DNA from: an uncultured Bacteroidales bacterium
Lineage (GTDB): Bacteria; Bacteroidota; Bacteroidia; Bacteroidales; UBA932
NCBI GenBank assembly: GCA_905235675.1
Contig: CAJONC010000006.1
Location: forward strand, 1 to 64,000
DNA length: 64,000 bases
Direction of reading: 5' to 3'
A model generated the notes under the pieces. It was given only the letters and a program-made list of their open reading frames with translations. It was not told the DNA's origin and ran no database searches. Made by a program: the position numbers and the translations under genes. Numbering within the stretch: position 1 is the stretch's first letter; each line of letters opens with the position of its first letter. Shown piece after piece: positions 7,991-19,406 of the stretch.

Positions 7991-10900
7991 ATGAAACCAT
8001 ACAGAATATACGTCGAAAAGTTTCCAGGATTCCGTGTAGAGGCAGAAAGCCTCCGGAACGAATTCAACGAAAACCTTTCGCTGGGGCTCCGTTCCCTGCG
8101 CCTTGTAAATGTCTATGACCTCTTCGGTTTCAGTCCCGAGCTGCTGGAACGCTGCCGTTACAGCGTGTTCGGAGAAACCGTAACCGACTCCGTTTCCGAC
8201 GAGTGTCCCCTCGAAGGCAGGAAATATCTTGCAGTGGAGTACATTCCGGGGCAGTTTGACCAGAGGGCGTCTTCCGCCGTGGAATGCGTGCATCTGATCG
8301 ATCCCGACGCCGACGTGCAGATACGCAGTTCGAGGCTGCTCATCTTCGACGACGACCTCTCCGACGAAGATCTCGCCGCCATCCGCCACTACTTCATCAA
8401 CGCGGTGGAATGCAGGGAGAAAGACCTCGGCAGGCTCGGCCTCAACGAAACGGCCGACGTGAAGCCGGTGCCGGTGCTGGAAGGCTTCCTTGAAATGGAA
8501 GAAGAGGACCTCTTGCCTTTCTGCAAGGCGAACGGCCTGGCGATGAACGCCGACGACCTTCGCGAAGTTCGCAACTACTTCCGCGGCCAGCAGCGCAATC
8601 CCACCGAGACCGAACTCCGCATACTCGACACCTACTGGAGCGACCACTGCCGCCATACCACCTTCACCACCGAACTCACGGAAATCAACGTGGACGACTC
8701 CTTCATCAAGGGAGACATCGAGGCGTCCCTCCAGAAATTCGGGAAGATACGCAGCGAACTCGGGCGTGAAGAAAAGCCCCTCTGCCTGATGGAACTCGCC
8801 ACGATAGGGGCAAGATACCTGAAACGCAAGGGCCTGCTCGACGACCTTGAGCAGAGCGAAGAAAACAACGCATGCAGCATCTTCATAGATGCCGACGTGG
8901 ACGGGGAAACGCAGAAATGGCTGCTTCAGTTCAAGAACGAAACCCATAACCATCCTACCGAAATAGAGCCCTTCGGAGGCGCGGCAACCTGCCTCGGAGG
9001 AGCCATCCGCGACCCTCTTTCAGGTCGTGCCTATGTGTATCAGGCAATGCGTGTCACGGGTGCGGGCGACATCACGAAGAGCGTGGCCGAAACCCTCCCG
9101 GGGAAGCTTCCGCAGAGGATGATTTCGCGCAAGGCGGCGGCCGGATATTCCAGCTACGGCAACCAGATAGGCCTCGCCACCACCCACGTACGTGAAATCT
9201 ACGACGAGGGTTATACGGCCAAGCGTATGGAGATAGGCGCCGTGGCAGGTGCGGTGAAGGCGGACAACGTGCGCCGCGAAAGTCCCGCCCCGGGCGATGT
9301 GATTCTGCTGCTCGGCGGGCGTACCGGACGCGACGGCATCGGAGGCGCCACAGGATCTTCCAAGGAGCACACCGAGGCATCCCTCGAAACCTGCGGCAGC
9401 GAGGTGCAGAAGGGCAACGCGCCCGAGGAGCGCAAGCTGCAGAGGCTGTTCCGCAGGCCGGAAGTGTCCAGGCTGATAAAGAAATCCAATGATTTCGGAG
9501 CCGGCGGGGTGAGCGTGGCTATAGGAGAACTGGCCGACGGGCTGGACATCTGGCTCGACCGTGTTCCCGTGAAATACAGCGGCCTCAACCCTACCGAGCT
9601 TGCCATCAGCGAGTCGCAGGAGCGCATGGCGGTGGTGGTGGAAGCGAAGGACGAAGCCGCCTTCCGCGAATTCTGCCGCAGCGAAAACGTGGAAGTCACG
9701 CACGTGGCCGAGGTTACCGACCGCGGACGCATGCGCATGTTCCGCGACGGCGCGATAGTGGCAGATCTTGAAAGGAAGTTCATCGACAGCGCCGGTGCAA
9801 GGCACTACGCCTTCGCGACCGTGGCAGCCGTGGAAGACAAGGACATATTTGCAGTAACTCCCGCAGGGTCAACGCTTTCGGAGAAGATGGAGGCGGTGCT
9901 GTCGGAGCCTAACGTGGCCTCGCAGAAAGGGCTCGTGGAGATGTTCGACGCATCCATAGGCCGCTCTACCGTGCTGATGCCTTACGGAGGAGCCACTCAG
10001 ATGACGGAGGCTCAGGTTTCCGTGCAGAAACTGCCCGTAGACGGATTTACCGACACGGCATCGGTGATGGCTTTCGGCTACAATCCGACGATAGCCAAAT
10101 GGAGTCCTTATCACGGCGCTGCCTATGCCGTGGTCGAGGCCTGCTCCAAGGTGGTGGCAAGCGGTGCGGCCTACGACAGGATGCGTTTCTCCTACCAGGA
10201 ATATTTCGAGAGGATGACTTCGGATCCCCACAGCTGGGGCAAGCCCCTGAGCGCCCTTCTCGGGACTCTTGAGATGCAGACGCAGCTTGGCCTGCCTTCC
10301 ATAGGAGGCAAGGACTCGATGAGCGGGACTTTCGAGCATATCAGCGTCCCGCCCACCCTTGTGGCGTTCGGAATCACCACTGTAAAGGCTTCCAAGGTAA
10401 TCTCTCCCGAATTCAAGAAGGAAGGGAATTATATCTATCTCGTCAGGCACACGCCTCTTTCCTCCAGAATGCCAGATACGGATCAGCTCAAGCGCAACTG
10501 GAGCTTTGTAACGGAAAGCATTGCTGCCGGATGCATCGTTTCCGCCTGTGCCTGCGGGTTCGGCGGAGTGGCCGAGGCCATAGCCAAAATGAGTTTCGGT
10601 AACCGGCTTGGCGCAGATATTCAAATGGATGAAAAGGCACTTTTCGCCCTGAATTACGGTTCCATAGTGGTGGAAGCCACGGCTGAACTCGAAAACGATG
10701 CGGCCGTTCTGCTCGGCAAGGTGGCGGAAGACATCTGTATAAACGGCGAAGCCATCTCCCGTGACAGTCTCCTCGAAGCATGGCAGAAGCCCTATGCGGG
10801 CATCTATCCTCCCAAACTCGACGGCAGGCAGAAGCCGGTTCCGGAAAGCACGGGCGTCGCGCGGCCGGAACTCCGCTACAAGGACGGCCCCGTGCAGAGG

Positions 10901-11674
10901 CCCCTGGTCTACATCCCCGTCTTCCCCGGCACCAACTGCGATTACGACACCGCCAAGGCCTTCCGCAAAGCCGGAGCCGAGGTACGCATAGGAGTGTTCT
11001 GCAACCTCACCGCGGAAGATATCTACCGTTCCATCGAAGAGATGAAGCGCAGCATAGACGAATGCCAGATTCTCGCACTTGCAGGAGGATTCTCCGAAGG
11101 GGACGAGCCGGACGGAAGCGGGAAATTTATCTCGAACGTTCTGAACAACAGCGAGATAGCGGCATCCATCCACGCCCTCCTCGACCGCGGAGGCCTGATT
11201 CTCGGTATATGCAACGGCTTCCAGGCCCTCGTGAAGAGCGGGCTGCTCCCTTACGGACGGCTCGGCATGGTAACCCGCGAATCTCCCACCCTCTTCCGCA
11301 ACGACATCAACCGTCACGTTTCGCAGATCGTCACCACCCGCGTGGCAAGCACGGCCTCTCCCTGGCTCAGGGGAATGCAGGTCGGGGAGGAGCACAGCAT
11401 AGCGGTCAGCCACGGCGAAGGCAAGTTCGTGGTGAGCGAAGAGATGGCGGAAAAACTGTTCGCAAACGCTCAGGTGGCTTTCTGCTACGCCCCTGAAAGC
11501 AATCCCAACGGATCCTCCTACGGAATTGAGGGCATACTCAGCCCCACAGGGCAGATTCTCGGGAAGATGGGTCACAGCGAGCGCTACGAGCAGGGACTCT
11601 TCAAGAACATCGCCGGCAACCCCGAGCAAAAGATATTTGAGAACGCAGTAAAGTATTTTCAGGAAAATGGATAA
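7991..11674 (+). CDS. purL: Phosphoribosylformylglycinamidine synthase, large single-chain form
   Basis: 1,227 residues. Makes FGAM from FGAR, glutamine and ATP. This is the long single-chain type: a PurS-like N-terminal domain, a linker and ATP-binding half with YWSDHCRHTTF (about residues 213-223) and KNETHNHPTEIEP, a second AIRS-type half with GGATQMTEAQVS and GGKDSMSG, and a C-terminal class I glutaminase domain beginning PVFPGTNCDYD with nucleophile motif GICNGFQALV and a late catalytic-type HGEGKF. Small PurS/PurL/PurQ subunits are therefore not needed. It overlaps purC by 8 bases. Confidence 0.97.
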   Translation: MKPYRIYVEKFPGFRVEAESLRNEFNENLSLGLRSLRLVNVYDLFGFSPELLERCRYSVFGETVTDSVSDECPLEGRKYLAVEYIPGQFDQRASSAVECVHLIDPDADVQIRSSRLLIFDDDLSDEDLAAIRHYFINAVECREKDLGRLGLNETADVKPVPVLEGFLEMEEEDLLPFCKANGLAMNADDLREVRNYFRGQQRNPTETELRILDTYWSDHCRHTTFTTELTEINVDDSFIKGDIEASLQKFGKIRSELGREEKPLCLMELATIGARYLKRKGLLDDLEQSEENNACSIFIDADVDGETQKWLLQFKNETHNHPTEIEPFGGAATCLGGAIRDPLSGRAYVYQAMRVTGAGDITKSVAETLPGKLPQRMISRKAAAGYSSYGNQIGLATTHVREIYDEGYTAKRMEIGAVAGAVKADNVRRESPAPGDVILLLGGRTGRDGIGGATGSSKEHTEASLETCGSEVQKGNAPEERKLQRLFRRPEVSRLIKKSNDFGAGGVSVAIGELADGLDIWLDRVPVKYSGLNPTELAISESQERMAVVVEAKDEAAFREFCRSENVEVTHVAEVTDRGRMRMFRDGAIVADLERKFIDSAGARHYAFATVAAVEDKDIFAVTPAGSTLSEKMEAVLSEPNVASQKGLVEMFDASIGRSTVLMPYGGATQMTEAQVSVQKLPVDGFTDTASVMAFGYNPTIAKWSPYHGAAYAVVEACSKVVASGAAYDRMRFSYQEYFERMTSDPHSWGKPLSALLGTLEMQTQLGLPSIGGKDSMSGTFEHISVPPTLVAFGITTVKASKVISPEFKKEGNYIYLVRHTPLSSRMPDTDQLKRNWSFVTESIAAGCIVSACACGFGGVAEAIAKMSFGNRLGADIQMDEKALFALNYGSIVVEATAELENDAAVLLGKVAEDICINGEAISRDSLLEAWQKPYAGIYPPKLDGRQKPVPESTGVARPELRYKDGPVQRPLVYIPVFPGTNCDYDTAKAFRKAGAEVRIGVFCNLTAEDIYRSIEEMKRSIDECQILALAGGFSEGDEPDGSGKFISNVLNNSEIAASIHALLDRGGLILGICNGFQALVKSGLLPYGRLGMVTRESPTLFRNDINRHVSQIVTTRVASTASPWLRGMQVGEEHSIAVSHGEGKFVVSEEMAEKLFANAQVAFCYAPESNPNGSSYGIEGILSPTGQILGKMGHSERYEQGLFKNIAGNPEQKIFENAVKYFQENG

Positions 11675-12383
11675 GCAGCAGCTCATTTTCGACGGATTCG
11701 AAAAACAGATTTACAGCACGGAAGACCCCGACGTCGTCATCCTGCATTTCAAGGACGACATCACGGCGTACAACAATATAAGGCGGGCAAGGCTCTCGGG
11801 CAAGGGTGAACTGAACTGCGCCATTTCCGCCCTGCTCTTCGAATATCTCCGCAAGAAGGGTGTCTCCACGCACTTCATCGCCAGGCAGGGAACCAACGAC
11901 CTGGTCTGCCGCAAGGTGCAGAGCATCCCGATAGTGCTGGTGGTGCACAATTACGTTGCCGGATCGCTTGCGAGCAAACTCGCCCTGCCGGAAGGATTCA
12001 AGCCGGCCACAGTAATCTACGACCTGCGCTACAACAACACCGAGCTGGGAGACCCTCTCATCAACGACTCGCAGGCGGTGGCGCTCGGAATCGCCAGCTT
12101 CGACGACCTCGCAGCCATGTACGCATACGCGCGCAGCATCAACACCATGCTGGTGAGCCTCTTCGCCGCGGCGGGACTGAAATTCGTGGACATCAAGCTG
12201 CAGTTCGGAAAGACCTCCGACGGAGAGCTGATAGTTTCCGACGAGATCAGCCCCGACACCTGCCGCATCTGGGATGCCGAGACCGGCGAAAAACACGACA
12301 AAGACCGCTTCCGCCACGATATGGGATGGATAGTAGACTCATACGCGGAAGTATTGCATAAACTTCAATCAATCAAGGAATAA
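11667..12383 (+). CDS. purC: SAICAR synthase, short bacterial form
   Basis: 238 residues, the size of the Bacillus/E. coli-type PurC. Joins CAIR and aspartate with ATP to give SAICAR. Family features are KDDITAYN and the [10 protein letters not shown] loop near the N-terminus, [11 protein letters not shown] in the middle, and [12 protein letters not shown] followed by DKDRFRHD near the C-terminus. Its ATG lies inside the last codons of purL (8-base overlap) and its stop shares a base with the purM start, which indicates translational coupling. A second, longer SAICAR synthase is encoded at 18341-19279; both look intact. Confidence 0.95.
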   Translation: MDKQQLIFDGFEKQIYSTEDPDVVILHFKDDITAYNNIRRARLSGKGELNCAISALLFEYLRKKGVSTHFIARQGTNDLVCRKVQSIPIVLVVHNYVAGSLASKLALPEGFKPATVIYDLRYNNTELGDPLINDSQAVALGIASFDDLAAMYAYARSINTMLVSLFAAAGLKFVDIKLQFGKTSDGELIVSDEISPDTCRIWDAETGEKHDKDRFRHDMGWIVDSYAEVLHKLQSIKE

Positions 12384-13414
12384 TGGCACAGTCTTACGAA
12401 AATGCGGGAGTGAATCTCGAAGCGGGCTACGAAGTGGTCCGCCGTATCAAACAGCATGTTGCATCCACGGCCAGGAAAGGCTCGATGGGCGGAATAGGCT
12501 CTTTCGGGGGCATGTTCGACCTCTCGGAACTGGGAATAAAAGAGCCGGTGCTGGTGAGCGGAACCGACGGCGTGGGCACCAAACTGAAGATTGCCTTCGC
12601 CATGGACAAGCACGACACCATAGGCATAGACGCCGTGGCAATGTGCGTGAACGATGTGCTGGCCCAGGGTGCCGAGCCGCTTATCTTCCTCGACTACGTG
12701 GCCCTCGGGCACAATGTTCCCTCCAAGGTGGAAGCGATAGTGGCGGGTGTTGCGGAAGGCTGCCGCCAGGCCGGATGCGCCCTCGTGGGCGGGGAGACCG
12801 CCGAGATGCCCGGCATGTATGCCGACGGAGAATATGACATTGCAGGCTATACCACGGGCGTGGTCGAGAAGAGCAGGCTGATAGACGGATCGAAAGTCAA
12901 GACCGGCGACGTGCTGGTGGGAATAGCTTCTTCGGGCGTACATTCCAACGGTTTCAGCCTCGTGCGCAAGATAGTCGCCGACAGCGGCCACAGCTACACC
13001 GATCCCGTCCCGGAATTCGGAGGCAGGCTGCTCGGAGACGTACTCCTCACTCCCACGAAAATTTACGTGAAGCAAGTGCTGGATGTTATCCGCAACTGTG
13101 ACGTGCACGGGGTGGCACACATCACCGGCGGAGGCTTCGACGAGAACATCCCCCGCGTGCTGCACGACGGGCAGGGCCTGGAGATAAGCGAAGGAAGCTG
13201 GGAGATACTTCCCGTGTTCAAGGTGCTGGAAAAATGGGGCGGAGTACCCCACCGCGAGATGTTCAACATCTTCAACATGGGAATAGGGATGGTGCTGGTG
13301 ATGCCGGCCGAAGATGCGCCAAAAGCCATCAAAATACTTGAAAGCCACGGAGAAAAGGCTTCAGTGATAGGAAAAGTTACCGATAAGGAAGGAGTTAACA
13401 TTGTTTTGAAATGA
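12383..13414 (+). CDS. purM: Phosphoribosylformylglycinamidine cyclo-ligase (AIR synthetase)
   Basis: 343 residues, normal PurM length. Closes FGAM to aminoimidazole ribotide using ATP. Characteristic motifs are GSFGGMFDL and the catalytic loop [13 protein letters not shown] near residues 52-64, followed by [10 protein letters not shown] and the C-terminal AIRS domain with [13 protein letters not shown]. It starts on the last base of the purC stop codon and overlaps purH by 4 bases (ATGA), so it lies within a tightly coupled operon. Confidence 0.97.
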   Translation: MAQSYENAGVNLEAGYEVVRRIKQHVASTARKGSMGGIGSFGGMFDLSELGIKEPVLVSGTDGVGTKLKIAFAMDKHDTIGIDAVAMCVNDVLAQGAEPLIFLDYVALGHNVPSKVEAIVAGVAEGCRQAGCALVGGETAEMPGMYADGEYDIAGYTTGVVEKSRLIDGSKVKTGDVLVGIASSGVHSNGFSLVRKIVADSGHSYTDPVPEFGGRLLGDVLLTPTKIYVKQVLDVIRNCDVHGVAHITGGGFDENIPRVLHDGQGLEISEGSWEILPVFKVLEKWGGVPHREMFNIFNMGIGMVLVMPAEDAPKAIKILESHGEKASVIGKVTDKEGVNIVLK

Positions 13415-14940
13415 GAGCACTTGTAAGCGTCAGCGACAAAACCGGCCTGGTGCCTTTCGTGCAGGGCCTGAAAGACCTCGGATGGGAGATTATCGCCACC
13501 GGAGGCACACAGAAACTGCTGGAATCGGAGGGCGTCGGGACCATAGGCATTTCCGAAGTGACAGGTTTTCCCGAGATTTGCGACGGTAGGGTTAAAACCC
13601 TGCATCCCAAGGTTCACGGGGCCCTTCTCGCCAGAAGGGACATTCCGGAACACATGGCGACACTCGCCGAAAACGGCATCGAAACCATAGACCTCGTATG
13701 CGTGAACCTCTATCCCTTCCGCCAGACCATAGCGAAGGAGGGTGTCACCATGGAAGACGCGGTCGAGAATATCGATATAGGCGGCCCCAGCATGCTCCGC
13801 AGCGCCGCAAAGAATTTCGCAAGCGTGACCGTGGTATGCGATCCCTCCGACTACGGCACCGTGCTCGAAGAGATACGTGCTAACGGCGACACTCTGCCGG
13901 AAACCAGGCTCCGCCTCAGCGCCAAGGCCTACACCCATACGGCGGAATACGACATGTGCATCGCCACCTACATGCGGGCACAGGCCGGCCTCAATCCCAA
14001 GCTTTTCCTCGAATACGACCACAAGCAGGGCCTGCGCTACGGGGAGAACCCCCACCAGAGCGCGGAATTCTACGCAGAATGCACCCCTTCGTCCTACGCC
14101 CTGCCCTTTGCCGAGCAGATTCAGGGCAAGGAACTGAGTTACAACAATATACAGGATGCCAACGCAGCCCTCAACGTACTCCGCGACTTCTCCGAACCTT
14201 TCTGCGTGGCGCTCAAGCACATGAATCCCTGCGGAGCAGCAACAGGTAAAACAATCGAAGAAGCCTGGCAGGCTGCCTATGAGGCCGACAAGGTGAGCAT
14301 CTACGGAGGAATCGTGGGGGTGAACCGCGAACTTACCGCAGAAGTCGCAGCCGGAATGAAACCCATCTTCCTCGAAATAGTTATCGCCCCTTCATACACC
14401 CCCGAGGCCCTCGAAATTCTCTCTTCCAAGAAGAACCTCAGGGTGCTCAAGGTGGACATGACGCCCGCTTCCAAGGCTCCCACCCAGTACGTGGGCGTGA
14501 ACGGGGGCCTGCTCGTGCAGCAGCTCGACACCGCGATCGAAACCCTGACTCCGGAAATGTGCGTCACGAAAGCCAGGCCCACCGAGGCCCTGATGCGCGA
14601 CATGCAGTTCGGTTGGAAGATAGTCAAGCACGTGAAATCCAACGCAATAACCGTAGTGCGTGACGGACATACCATAGGCGTCGGGGCTGGACAGACCAAC
14701 CGCGTGGGCTCCGCCGAGATCGCCCTTAAGCAAGCTCAGGCAGCAGGCTTCACCGAAGGCCTGGTGCTCGCTTCCGACGGATTCCTGCCCTTCGACGACA
14801 CCGTCGCCCTTGCCGCACAGTACGGCGTGGCTGCGATTGTGCAGCCCGGCGGCAGTATCCGCGATGCGGACGCCATCGCCAAGGCCGACGAGCTCGGCAT
14901 CACCATGCTGTTTACCGGAGTAAGACATTTTAAACATTAG
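13411..14940 (+). CDS. purH: Bifunctional AICAR formyltransferase/IMP cyclohydrolase
   Basis: 509 residues. Carries out the last two steps to IMP. The N-terminal MGS-like cyclohydrolase domain has SDKTGL and [15 protein letters not shown]. The formyltransferase domain has YGENPHQ and the catalytic KHMNPCGAA. It consumes 10-formyl-tetrahydrofolate, which the FolD encoded two genes downstream produces. It overlaps purM by 4 bases and is 4 bases before purD. Confidence 0.97.
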   Translation: MRALVSVSDKTGLVPFVQGLKDLGWEIIATGGTQKLLESEGVGTIGISEVTGFPEICDGRVKTLHPKVHGALLARRDIPEHMATLAENGIETIDLVCVNLYPFRQTIAKEGVTMEDAVENIDIGGPSMLRSAAKNFASVTVVCDPSDYGTVLEEIRANGDTLPETRLRLSAKAYTHTAEYDMCIATYMRAQAGLNPKLFLEYDHKQGLRYGENPHQSAEFYAECTPSSYALPFAEQIQGKELSYNNIQDANAALNVLRDFSEPFCVALKHMNPCGAATGKTIEEAWQAAYEADKVSIYGGIVGVNRELTAEVAAGMKPIFLEIVIAPSYTPEALEILSSKKNLRVLKVDMTPASKAPTQYVGVNGGLLVQQLDTAIETLTPEMCVTKARPTEALMRDMQFGWKIVKHVKSNAITVVRDGHTIGVGAGQTNRVGSAEIALKQAQAAGFTEGLVLASDGFLPFDDTVALAAQYGVAAIVQPGGSIRDADAIAKADELGITMLFTGVRHFKH

Positions 14941-14944
14941 TATT

Positions 14945-16210
14945 ATGGTATCAGGAAAAACCGTGCTGGTGGTCGGCGGCGGCGGACGTGAACACGCCAT
15001 TGTGGATGCGCTCAGCCGCAGCCCGCAGGTGGGAAAAATCTATTGCGCGCCAGGGAATGCCGGTATAGGAAAGAAGGCTACAAACGTTCCGCTGAAGGAT
15101 ACCGATGTGGAGGGGCTCAAAGCCTTTGCAATCGGGAACGGCGTGGGCCTTACCGTTGTGGGGCCGGAAGCCGCCCTTGCCGCGGGCATAGTAGATGCCT
15201 TCCGCGCGGCGGGTCTCAGGATTTTCGGGCATACCAAAGCCGCCACCGCAATCGAAAGCAGCAAGGAGTTCGCCAAGGAAATAATGGCGAAATACGGGGT
15301 TCCGACTGCGGGATACCGCAGTTTCGAGGATTTTGACGAGGCACTGGACTATGTGGCCAGAAGGCCTTTCCCCGCAGTGCTGAAATATGACGGGCTGGCC
15401 GCAGGAAAGGGTGTGGTGATTGCCGCAGACAAGGCCGAGGCCGAGGCTGCGCTGCGTTCCATGCTGCTCGACGAAAGCTTCGGCAAGGGCAAGGTCGTGG
15501 TGGAAGATTTCCTCACCGGACCGGAATTTTCGTTCATGTGTTTCGTGGACGGGGACCGCGTCTATCCCATGCCTCTCGCCCAGGACCACAAGCGCGCCTT
15601 CGACGGCGACAAGGGACCGAATACCGGAGGGATGGGGGCCTATACGGGGCTGCCTTTCATCTCCGACGCCGACAGGTCTTTCGCCCTTGAGAATATACTG
15701 AAACGTACCGCAAGCGCCATGGTGGCCGAGGGCAGGCCGCTGTCCGGCGTGCTTTACGGCGGGCTGATGAAAACCCCCGAAGGCATCAAGGTGATTGAGT
15801 TCAACGCCCGTTTCGGCGATCCCGAAACGGAGGTGGTGCTGCCGCTTCTGGAAAGCGATATTTATGAGGTATTCAGTGCGGTTGCGGAGGGCCAGCCCTG
15901 CGCGGAGCCGCAGTGGAAGGACAGGGTTACGCTTGGCGTGGTGCTCGCCTCCAAGGGCTATCCGGGCTCTTATGAGAAGGGTTATGTGATTGAGGGTCTG
16001 GAAGATGTGGACGCGCATGTGATTCATATGGGGACGAAGATTTCCGACGGGAACGTAGTTACTGCCGGAGGCCGCGTGCTGATGGTGGTTTCCGACGGGG
16101 AGGATATCGCCGCGGCGAAGGAGAAGGTGTACGGGGAGGTAGCGAAAATCCGCTGCAGCAATCTCTTTTACCGCAGCGACATCGCCCATATAGCCCTTGA
16201 AGGAAAATAA
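14945..16210 (+). CDS. purD: Phosphoribosylamine-glycine ligase (GAR synthetase)
   Basis: 421 residues. Couples phosphoribosylamine, glycine and ATP. The N-terminal GGGGREHAI motif (residues 12-20) and the ATP-grasp core with [30 protein letters not shown] and [10 protein letters not shown] are all clear. It starts 4 bases after the purH stop. It is the last purine enzyme of this plus-strand run before folD. Confidence 0.97.
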   Translation: MVSGKTVLVVGGGGREHAIVDALSRSPQVGKIYCAPGNAGIGKKATNVPLKDTDVEGLKAFAIGNGVGLTVVGPEAALAAGIVDAFRAAGLRIFGHTKAATAIESSKEFAKEIMAKYGVPTAGYRSFEDFDEALDYVARRPFPAVLKYDGLAAGKGVVIAADKAEAEAALRSMLLDESFGKGKVVVEDFLTGPEFSFMCFVDGDRVYPMPLAQDHKRAFDGDKGPNTGGMGAYTGLPFISDADRSFALENILKRTASAMVAEGRPLSGVLYGGLMKTPEGIKVIEFNARFGDPETEVVLPLLESDIYEVFSAVAEGQPCAEPQWKDRVTLGVVLASKGYPGSYEKGYVIEGLEDVDAHVIHMGTKISDGNVVTAGGRVLMVVSDGEDIAAAKEKVYGEVAKIRCSNLFYRSDIAHIALEGK

Positions 16211-16214
16211 TTTC

Positions 16215-16222
16215 TATTTTTG
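16215..16222 (+). promoter_or_regulatory. Possible internal -7 box before folD
   Basis: TATTTTTG lies in the 19-base purD-folD gap and ends 7 bases before the folD ATG. It fits TAnnTTTG, but the nearest upstream TTG is only 15 bases away, short of the usual 19-21. If used, the transcript would be leaderless or nearly so. Confidence 0.3.
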
Positions 16223-16229
16223 TAGCTGT

Positions 16230-17084
16230 ATGAGTGCAAGGATATTGGACGGAAAGGCCGTGGCCGCTTCCATTAAAGAAGAAATAAAGGCGCAGGTGGA
16301 GGCCCTGGAGGGCCGCAAACCGGGGCTGGCGGTGATAATCGTGGGTGAGAACCCCGCGAGTCAGGTATATGTGCGCAACAAAGTACAGTCCGCAGAGTAT
16401 GTGGGAATGCTTTCGCGCAAGATAGAACTGCCGGAGGACGTGTCCGAGCAGAGACTTCTGGACGAGATAGCCGCGCTGAACGCCGACGGCGCCATCGACG
16501 GAGTGCTGGTGCAGCTTCCCCTTCCGAAACATATCGATGCCGACAAGGTGCTGAATGCCATCGACCCTGCGAAGGATGTCGACGGATTCCATCCTGTAAA
16601 CGTGTCGAACCTCTGGCTGGGACGCCCCTGCACCATTCCCTGCACCCCCAAGGGCATAATGCGCCTGATATCCGAAAGCGGCATCAATCCCGCCGGAAAG
16701 AATGCGGTGGTTGTGGGCCGCAGCAACATAGTGGGCAAGCCCGTAGCCAAGCTTCTGCTCGATGCCAACGCCACGGTAACCATAGCCCATTCCCGCACTC
16801 CCGACCTTGCCGCCGTCACCCGCGGGGCCGACATCCTGGTTGTTGCAGTAGGAAAGGTAGCTGTGGTGACAGGAGACATGGTAAAGCCCGGCGCAGTGGT
16901 GATAGACGTGGGCATGAACCGCAACGCGGCGGGCAAACTCTGCGGCGACGTGGAATTCTCCACTGCGGCGGAGGTAGCGTCGGCCATCACCCCCGTTCCC
17001 GGAGGCGTAGGCCCGATGACTATTGCAATGTTAATGCAGAATACCCTCGAAAGCTACCTGAGCCGTCAGCGCACCACTGTCTGA
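16230..17084 (+). CDS. folD: Methylenetetrahydrofolate dehydrogenase/cyclohydrolase
   Basis: 284 residues. Interconverts methylene-, methenyl- and 10-formyl-THF with NADP. The active-site pair is in YVRNK (Tyr47, Lys51). Other signatures are [21 protein letters not shown] and the dinucleotide motif [11 protein letters not shown]. The start at 16230 (MSARILDG) is preferred over an in-frame ATG at 16197 because the upstream 11 residues overlap the end of purD and match no family sequence. Its 3' end overlaps the convergent purA by 19 bases. It supplies formyl-THF for the nearby PurH. Confidence 0.95.
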   Translation: MSARILDGKAVAASIKEEIKAQVEALEGRKPGLAVIIVGENPASQVYVRNKVQSAEYVGMLSRKIELPEDVSEQRLLDEIAALNADGAIDGVLVQLPLPKHIDADKVLNAIDPAKDVDGFHPVNVSNLWLGRPCTIPCTPKGIMRLISESGINPAGKNAVVVGRSNIVGKPVAKLLLDANATVTIAHSRTPDLAAVTRGADILVVAVGKVAVVTGDMVKPGAVVIDVGMNRNAAGKLCGDVEFSTAAEVASAITPVPGGVGPMTIAMLMQNTLESYLSRQRTTV

Positions 17085-18337
17085 TCCCTGTCGGGTCCGA
17101 CTGAAACTATGCCGACGGGCACGCCGGTGTAGTCTTCGATGAAGGCGACGTAATCCTTGAGTTCCTGAGGCAGGGCGTCGTAGGTCCTGACGCCGGAAAT
17201 ATCCGTCTTCCATCCCTTGAATTCCCTGTAGACCGGAGTAATCTCTTCTGTTCCGGCCTCGTAAGGGAAGTAGTCCAGCTTCTTTCCGCCCATTTCGTAT
17301 CCGACGCAGACCTTGATGGTGTCGAAGTCGTTCATCACGTCGGCCTTCATCATTATAAGCGAAGTGGCGCCGTTCATCATCACAGTATATTTCAGGGCGA
17401 CGAGGTCCAGCCATCCGCAGCGGCGGGCACGGCCGGTAGTGGCGCCGTATTCATGGCCGAGGCGGCGCATGGTTTCGCCGGTTTCGTCGAAGAGTTCGGT
17501 CGGGAAGGGGCCGGATCCGACGCGGGTGCAGTAGGCCTTGAAGATGCCGAGGACCTTTCCTATGCGTGCAGGAGCGATTCCGAGTCCGGTGCAGGCTCCT
17601 GCGCAAAGGGTGTTGGAGGATGTCACGAAGGGATAGGTACCGAAGTCGATGTCGAGGAGCGACCCCTGGGCGCCTTCCGCAAGTATGGAGACGTCTTCGC
17701 TGAGGCAGCGGTTGATTTCCACCTCATTGTCCACAATCCTGAAGGCCTTGAGGGCCTCTATGGCCTCGAACCATTTCGCCTCGGATTCCGCAAGATCGTA
17801 ACCGGTATAGCCGAGGGCGTTTATCTGAATCAGGTGCCAGTCCCTTAGGGCCTCGTATTTCTGCCTGAAATCGGGGGAACAGATATCTCCGACGCGAAGC
17901 CCCGTACGGGCGATCTTGTCGGTGTACGCAGGGCCTATCCCCTTGAGGGTGGATCCTATCTTGGACTTGCCCTTGTGGGCCTCGTTGGCAGCATCCAGGA
18001 TGCGGTGGGTGGGCAGGATGAGATTGGCCCTCTTTGCGATTAGGAGCCTGCCGTCCACCTTGCCTCCGATAGCCTCGATTCCGTGTATCTCTTCCATGAG
18101 AATGATGGGATCCAGCACCACGCCGTTGCCTATGAAGTTGAGGGTGTCTTCGCGGAAGATTCCCGAAGGAACGCTGTGCAACACGAACGATTTGTCGCCG
18201 AAACAGATGGAATGCCCTGCATTGGGGCCGCCCTGGAAGCGCGCGACAGCCTTGTAATCCGATGCGAGGACATCGACTATCTTTCCCTTTCCTTCGTCGC
18301 CCCACTGGAGGCCGAGTACAACATCTACCGATTTCAT
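17066..18337 (-). CDS. purA: Adenylosuccinate synthetase
   Basis: 423 residues. First step from IMP to AMP, using GTP and aspartate. The GTP-binding [14 protein letters not shown] motif is at residues 8-21 and the GGPNAGHS catalytic-histidine motif near residue 36. The C-terminal nucleotide-specificity region ends [10 protein letters not shown]. It is the second gene of a minus-strand pair with the long-form purC, 3 bases after it, and its end overlaps the convergent folD by 19 bases. Confidence 0.97.
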   Translation of the reverse strand: MKSVDVVLGLQWGDEGKGKIVDVLASDYKAVARFQGGPNAGHSICFGDKSFVLHSVPSGIFREDTLNFIGNGVVLDPIILMEEIHGIEAIGGKVDGRLLIAKRANLILPTHRILDAANEAHKGKSKIGSTLKGIGPAYTDKIARTGLRVGDICSPDFRQKYEALRDWHLIQINALGYTGYDLAESEAKWFEAIEALKAFRIVDNEVEINRCLSEDVSILAEGAQGSLLDIDFGTYPFVTSSNTLCAGACTGLGIAPARIGKVLGIFKAYCTRVGSGPFPTELFDETGETMRRLGHEYGATTGRARRCGWLDLVALKYTVMMNGATSLIMMKADVMNDFDTIKVCVGYEMGGKKLDYFPYEAGTEEITPVYREFKGWKTDISGVRTYDALPQELKDYVAFIEDYTGVPVGIVSVGPDRDQTVVR

Positions 18338-18340
18338 AGA

Positions 18341-19279
18341 TTATAACTGTTTAAGACATTTTACAACATTTTCTTCCATCTGCTCCGCGCTGTAGGGCTC
18401 CTTCACGAAAGGCTCGCCCGTTATCTGCTCGTAGAGCTCGATGTATCTGTCCGTGATACCCTCAACCACCTCGGGCGTCATCTCGGGCACTTTCTGCCCC
18501 TCCTTGCCCTGGAAACCGCCTGCCATCAGCCACTCGCGCACGAACTCCTTGGAAAGCTGCCTCTGATGCTCGCCGGCCACGAGGCGCTGTCCGTAACCCT
18601 CGGCATAGAAGTAGCGCGACGAGTCGGGAGTGTGAATCTCGTCCATAAGGTAGATGACTCCGTCCTTCTTTCCGAACTCGTACTTGGTGTCCACCAGTAT
18701 CAGGCCCTGCCTTGCGGCGATTTCAGTCCCGCGCGCAAAGAGCTGCAGGGTATATTTTTCGAGCTGTTCGTAATCTTCGCGCGAGACAAGGCCGGAAGAG
18801 ATGATTTCTTCGCGGCTGATGTCCTCGTCGTGCCCCTCGGCAGCCTTGGTGGTAGGGGTGATGATGGGATGGGGCAGCTTCTGGTTCTCAATCAGGCCGT
18901 CCGGAAGTTCGACTCCGCAGAGGGTGCGTCTGCCTTCCCTGTATTCGCGCCATGCATGGCCGGCGAGATAGCCGCGCACCACCATTTCAACCTTGAAAGG
19001 CTCGCAGAGCACGCCCACGGTCACGTTGGGATCGGGAACCGCGATCTTCCAGTTGGGAAGGATATCGGCGGTGGCATCCAGGAACTTGGCCGCTATGCGG
19101 TTGAGAATCTGGCCCTTGTAGGGGATGCCCTCGGGCAGCACCACGTCGAACGCGGAGATGCGGTCGGTAGCCACCATCACAAGGTATTTGTCTTTTACGA
19201 AATAGACGTCGCGGACTTTGCCCACATACTTTTTACCCTGACCTTCAAGACGAAAATCAGTTTTTACAACAGCTTTCAT
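18341..19279 (-). CDS. purC: SAICAR synthase, long form (second PurC)
   Basis: 312 residues. This is the longer SAICAR synthase type found in yeast and commonly in Bacteroidota. It shows [55 protein letters not shown] and [13 protein letters not shown], so the active site looks complete. It shares the reaction with the short PurC at 11667-12383 but is clearly a different subfamily. It heads the purC-purA minus-strand pair and is divergent from purF. Which of the two is the main enzyme cannot be told from sequence. A TACCTTTA box (19298-19291) before it is a weak -7 candidate. Confidence 0.93.
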   Translation of the reverse strand: MKAVVKTDFRLEGQGKKYVGKVRDVYFVKDKYLVMVATDRISAFDVVLPEGIPYKGQILNRIAAKFLDATADILPNWKIAVPDPNVTVGVLCEPFKVEMVVRGYLAGHAWREYREGRRTLCGVELPDGLIENQKLPHPIITPTTKAAEGHDEDISREEIISSGLVSREDYEQLEKYTLQLFARGTEIAARQGLILVDTKYEFGKKDGVIYLMDEIHTPDSSRYFYAEGYGQRLVAGEHQRQLSKEFVREWLMAGGFQGKEGQKVPEMTPEVVEGITDRYIELYEQITGEPFVKEPYSAEQMEENVVKCLKQL

Positions 19280-19377
19280 AACAATGATTATAAAGGTACC
19301 TCAAAAAACGGTTAAAGTTAGCAATAAAAGATAATCGAAACAAGATTTAGCGCCTATTATATACGGCATTTTTTATA

Positions 19378-19385
19378 TAAATTTG
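19378..19385 (+). promoter_or_regulatory. Putative -7 box for purF-purB-dap operon
   Basis: TAAATTTG matches TAnnTTTG and ends 21 bases before the purF ATG. The 127-base purC/purF divergent gap is AT-rich. No TTG is at the right distance, so the assignment rests on the -7 box alone. Confidence 0.4.
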
Positions 19386-19406
19386 TAGACTATATATTAT
19401 TTCGGG

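Noticed and set aside
9869..11686. Antisense open frame of about 600 codons within purL
   Set aside because: It has no domain signature and lies wholly inside purL, which carries all its motifs on the other strand.
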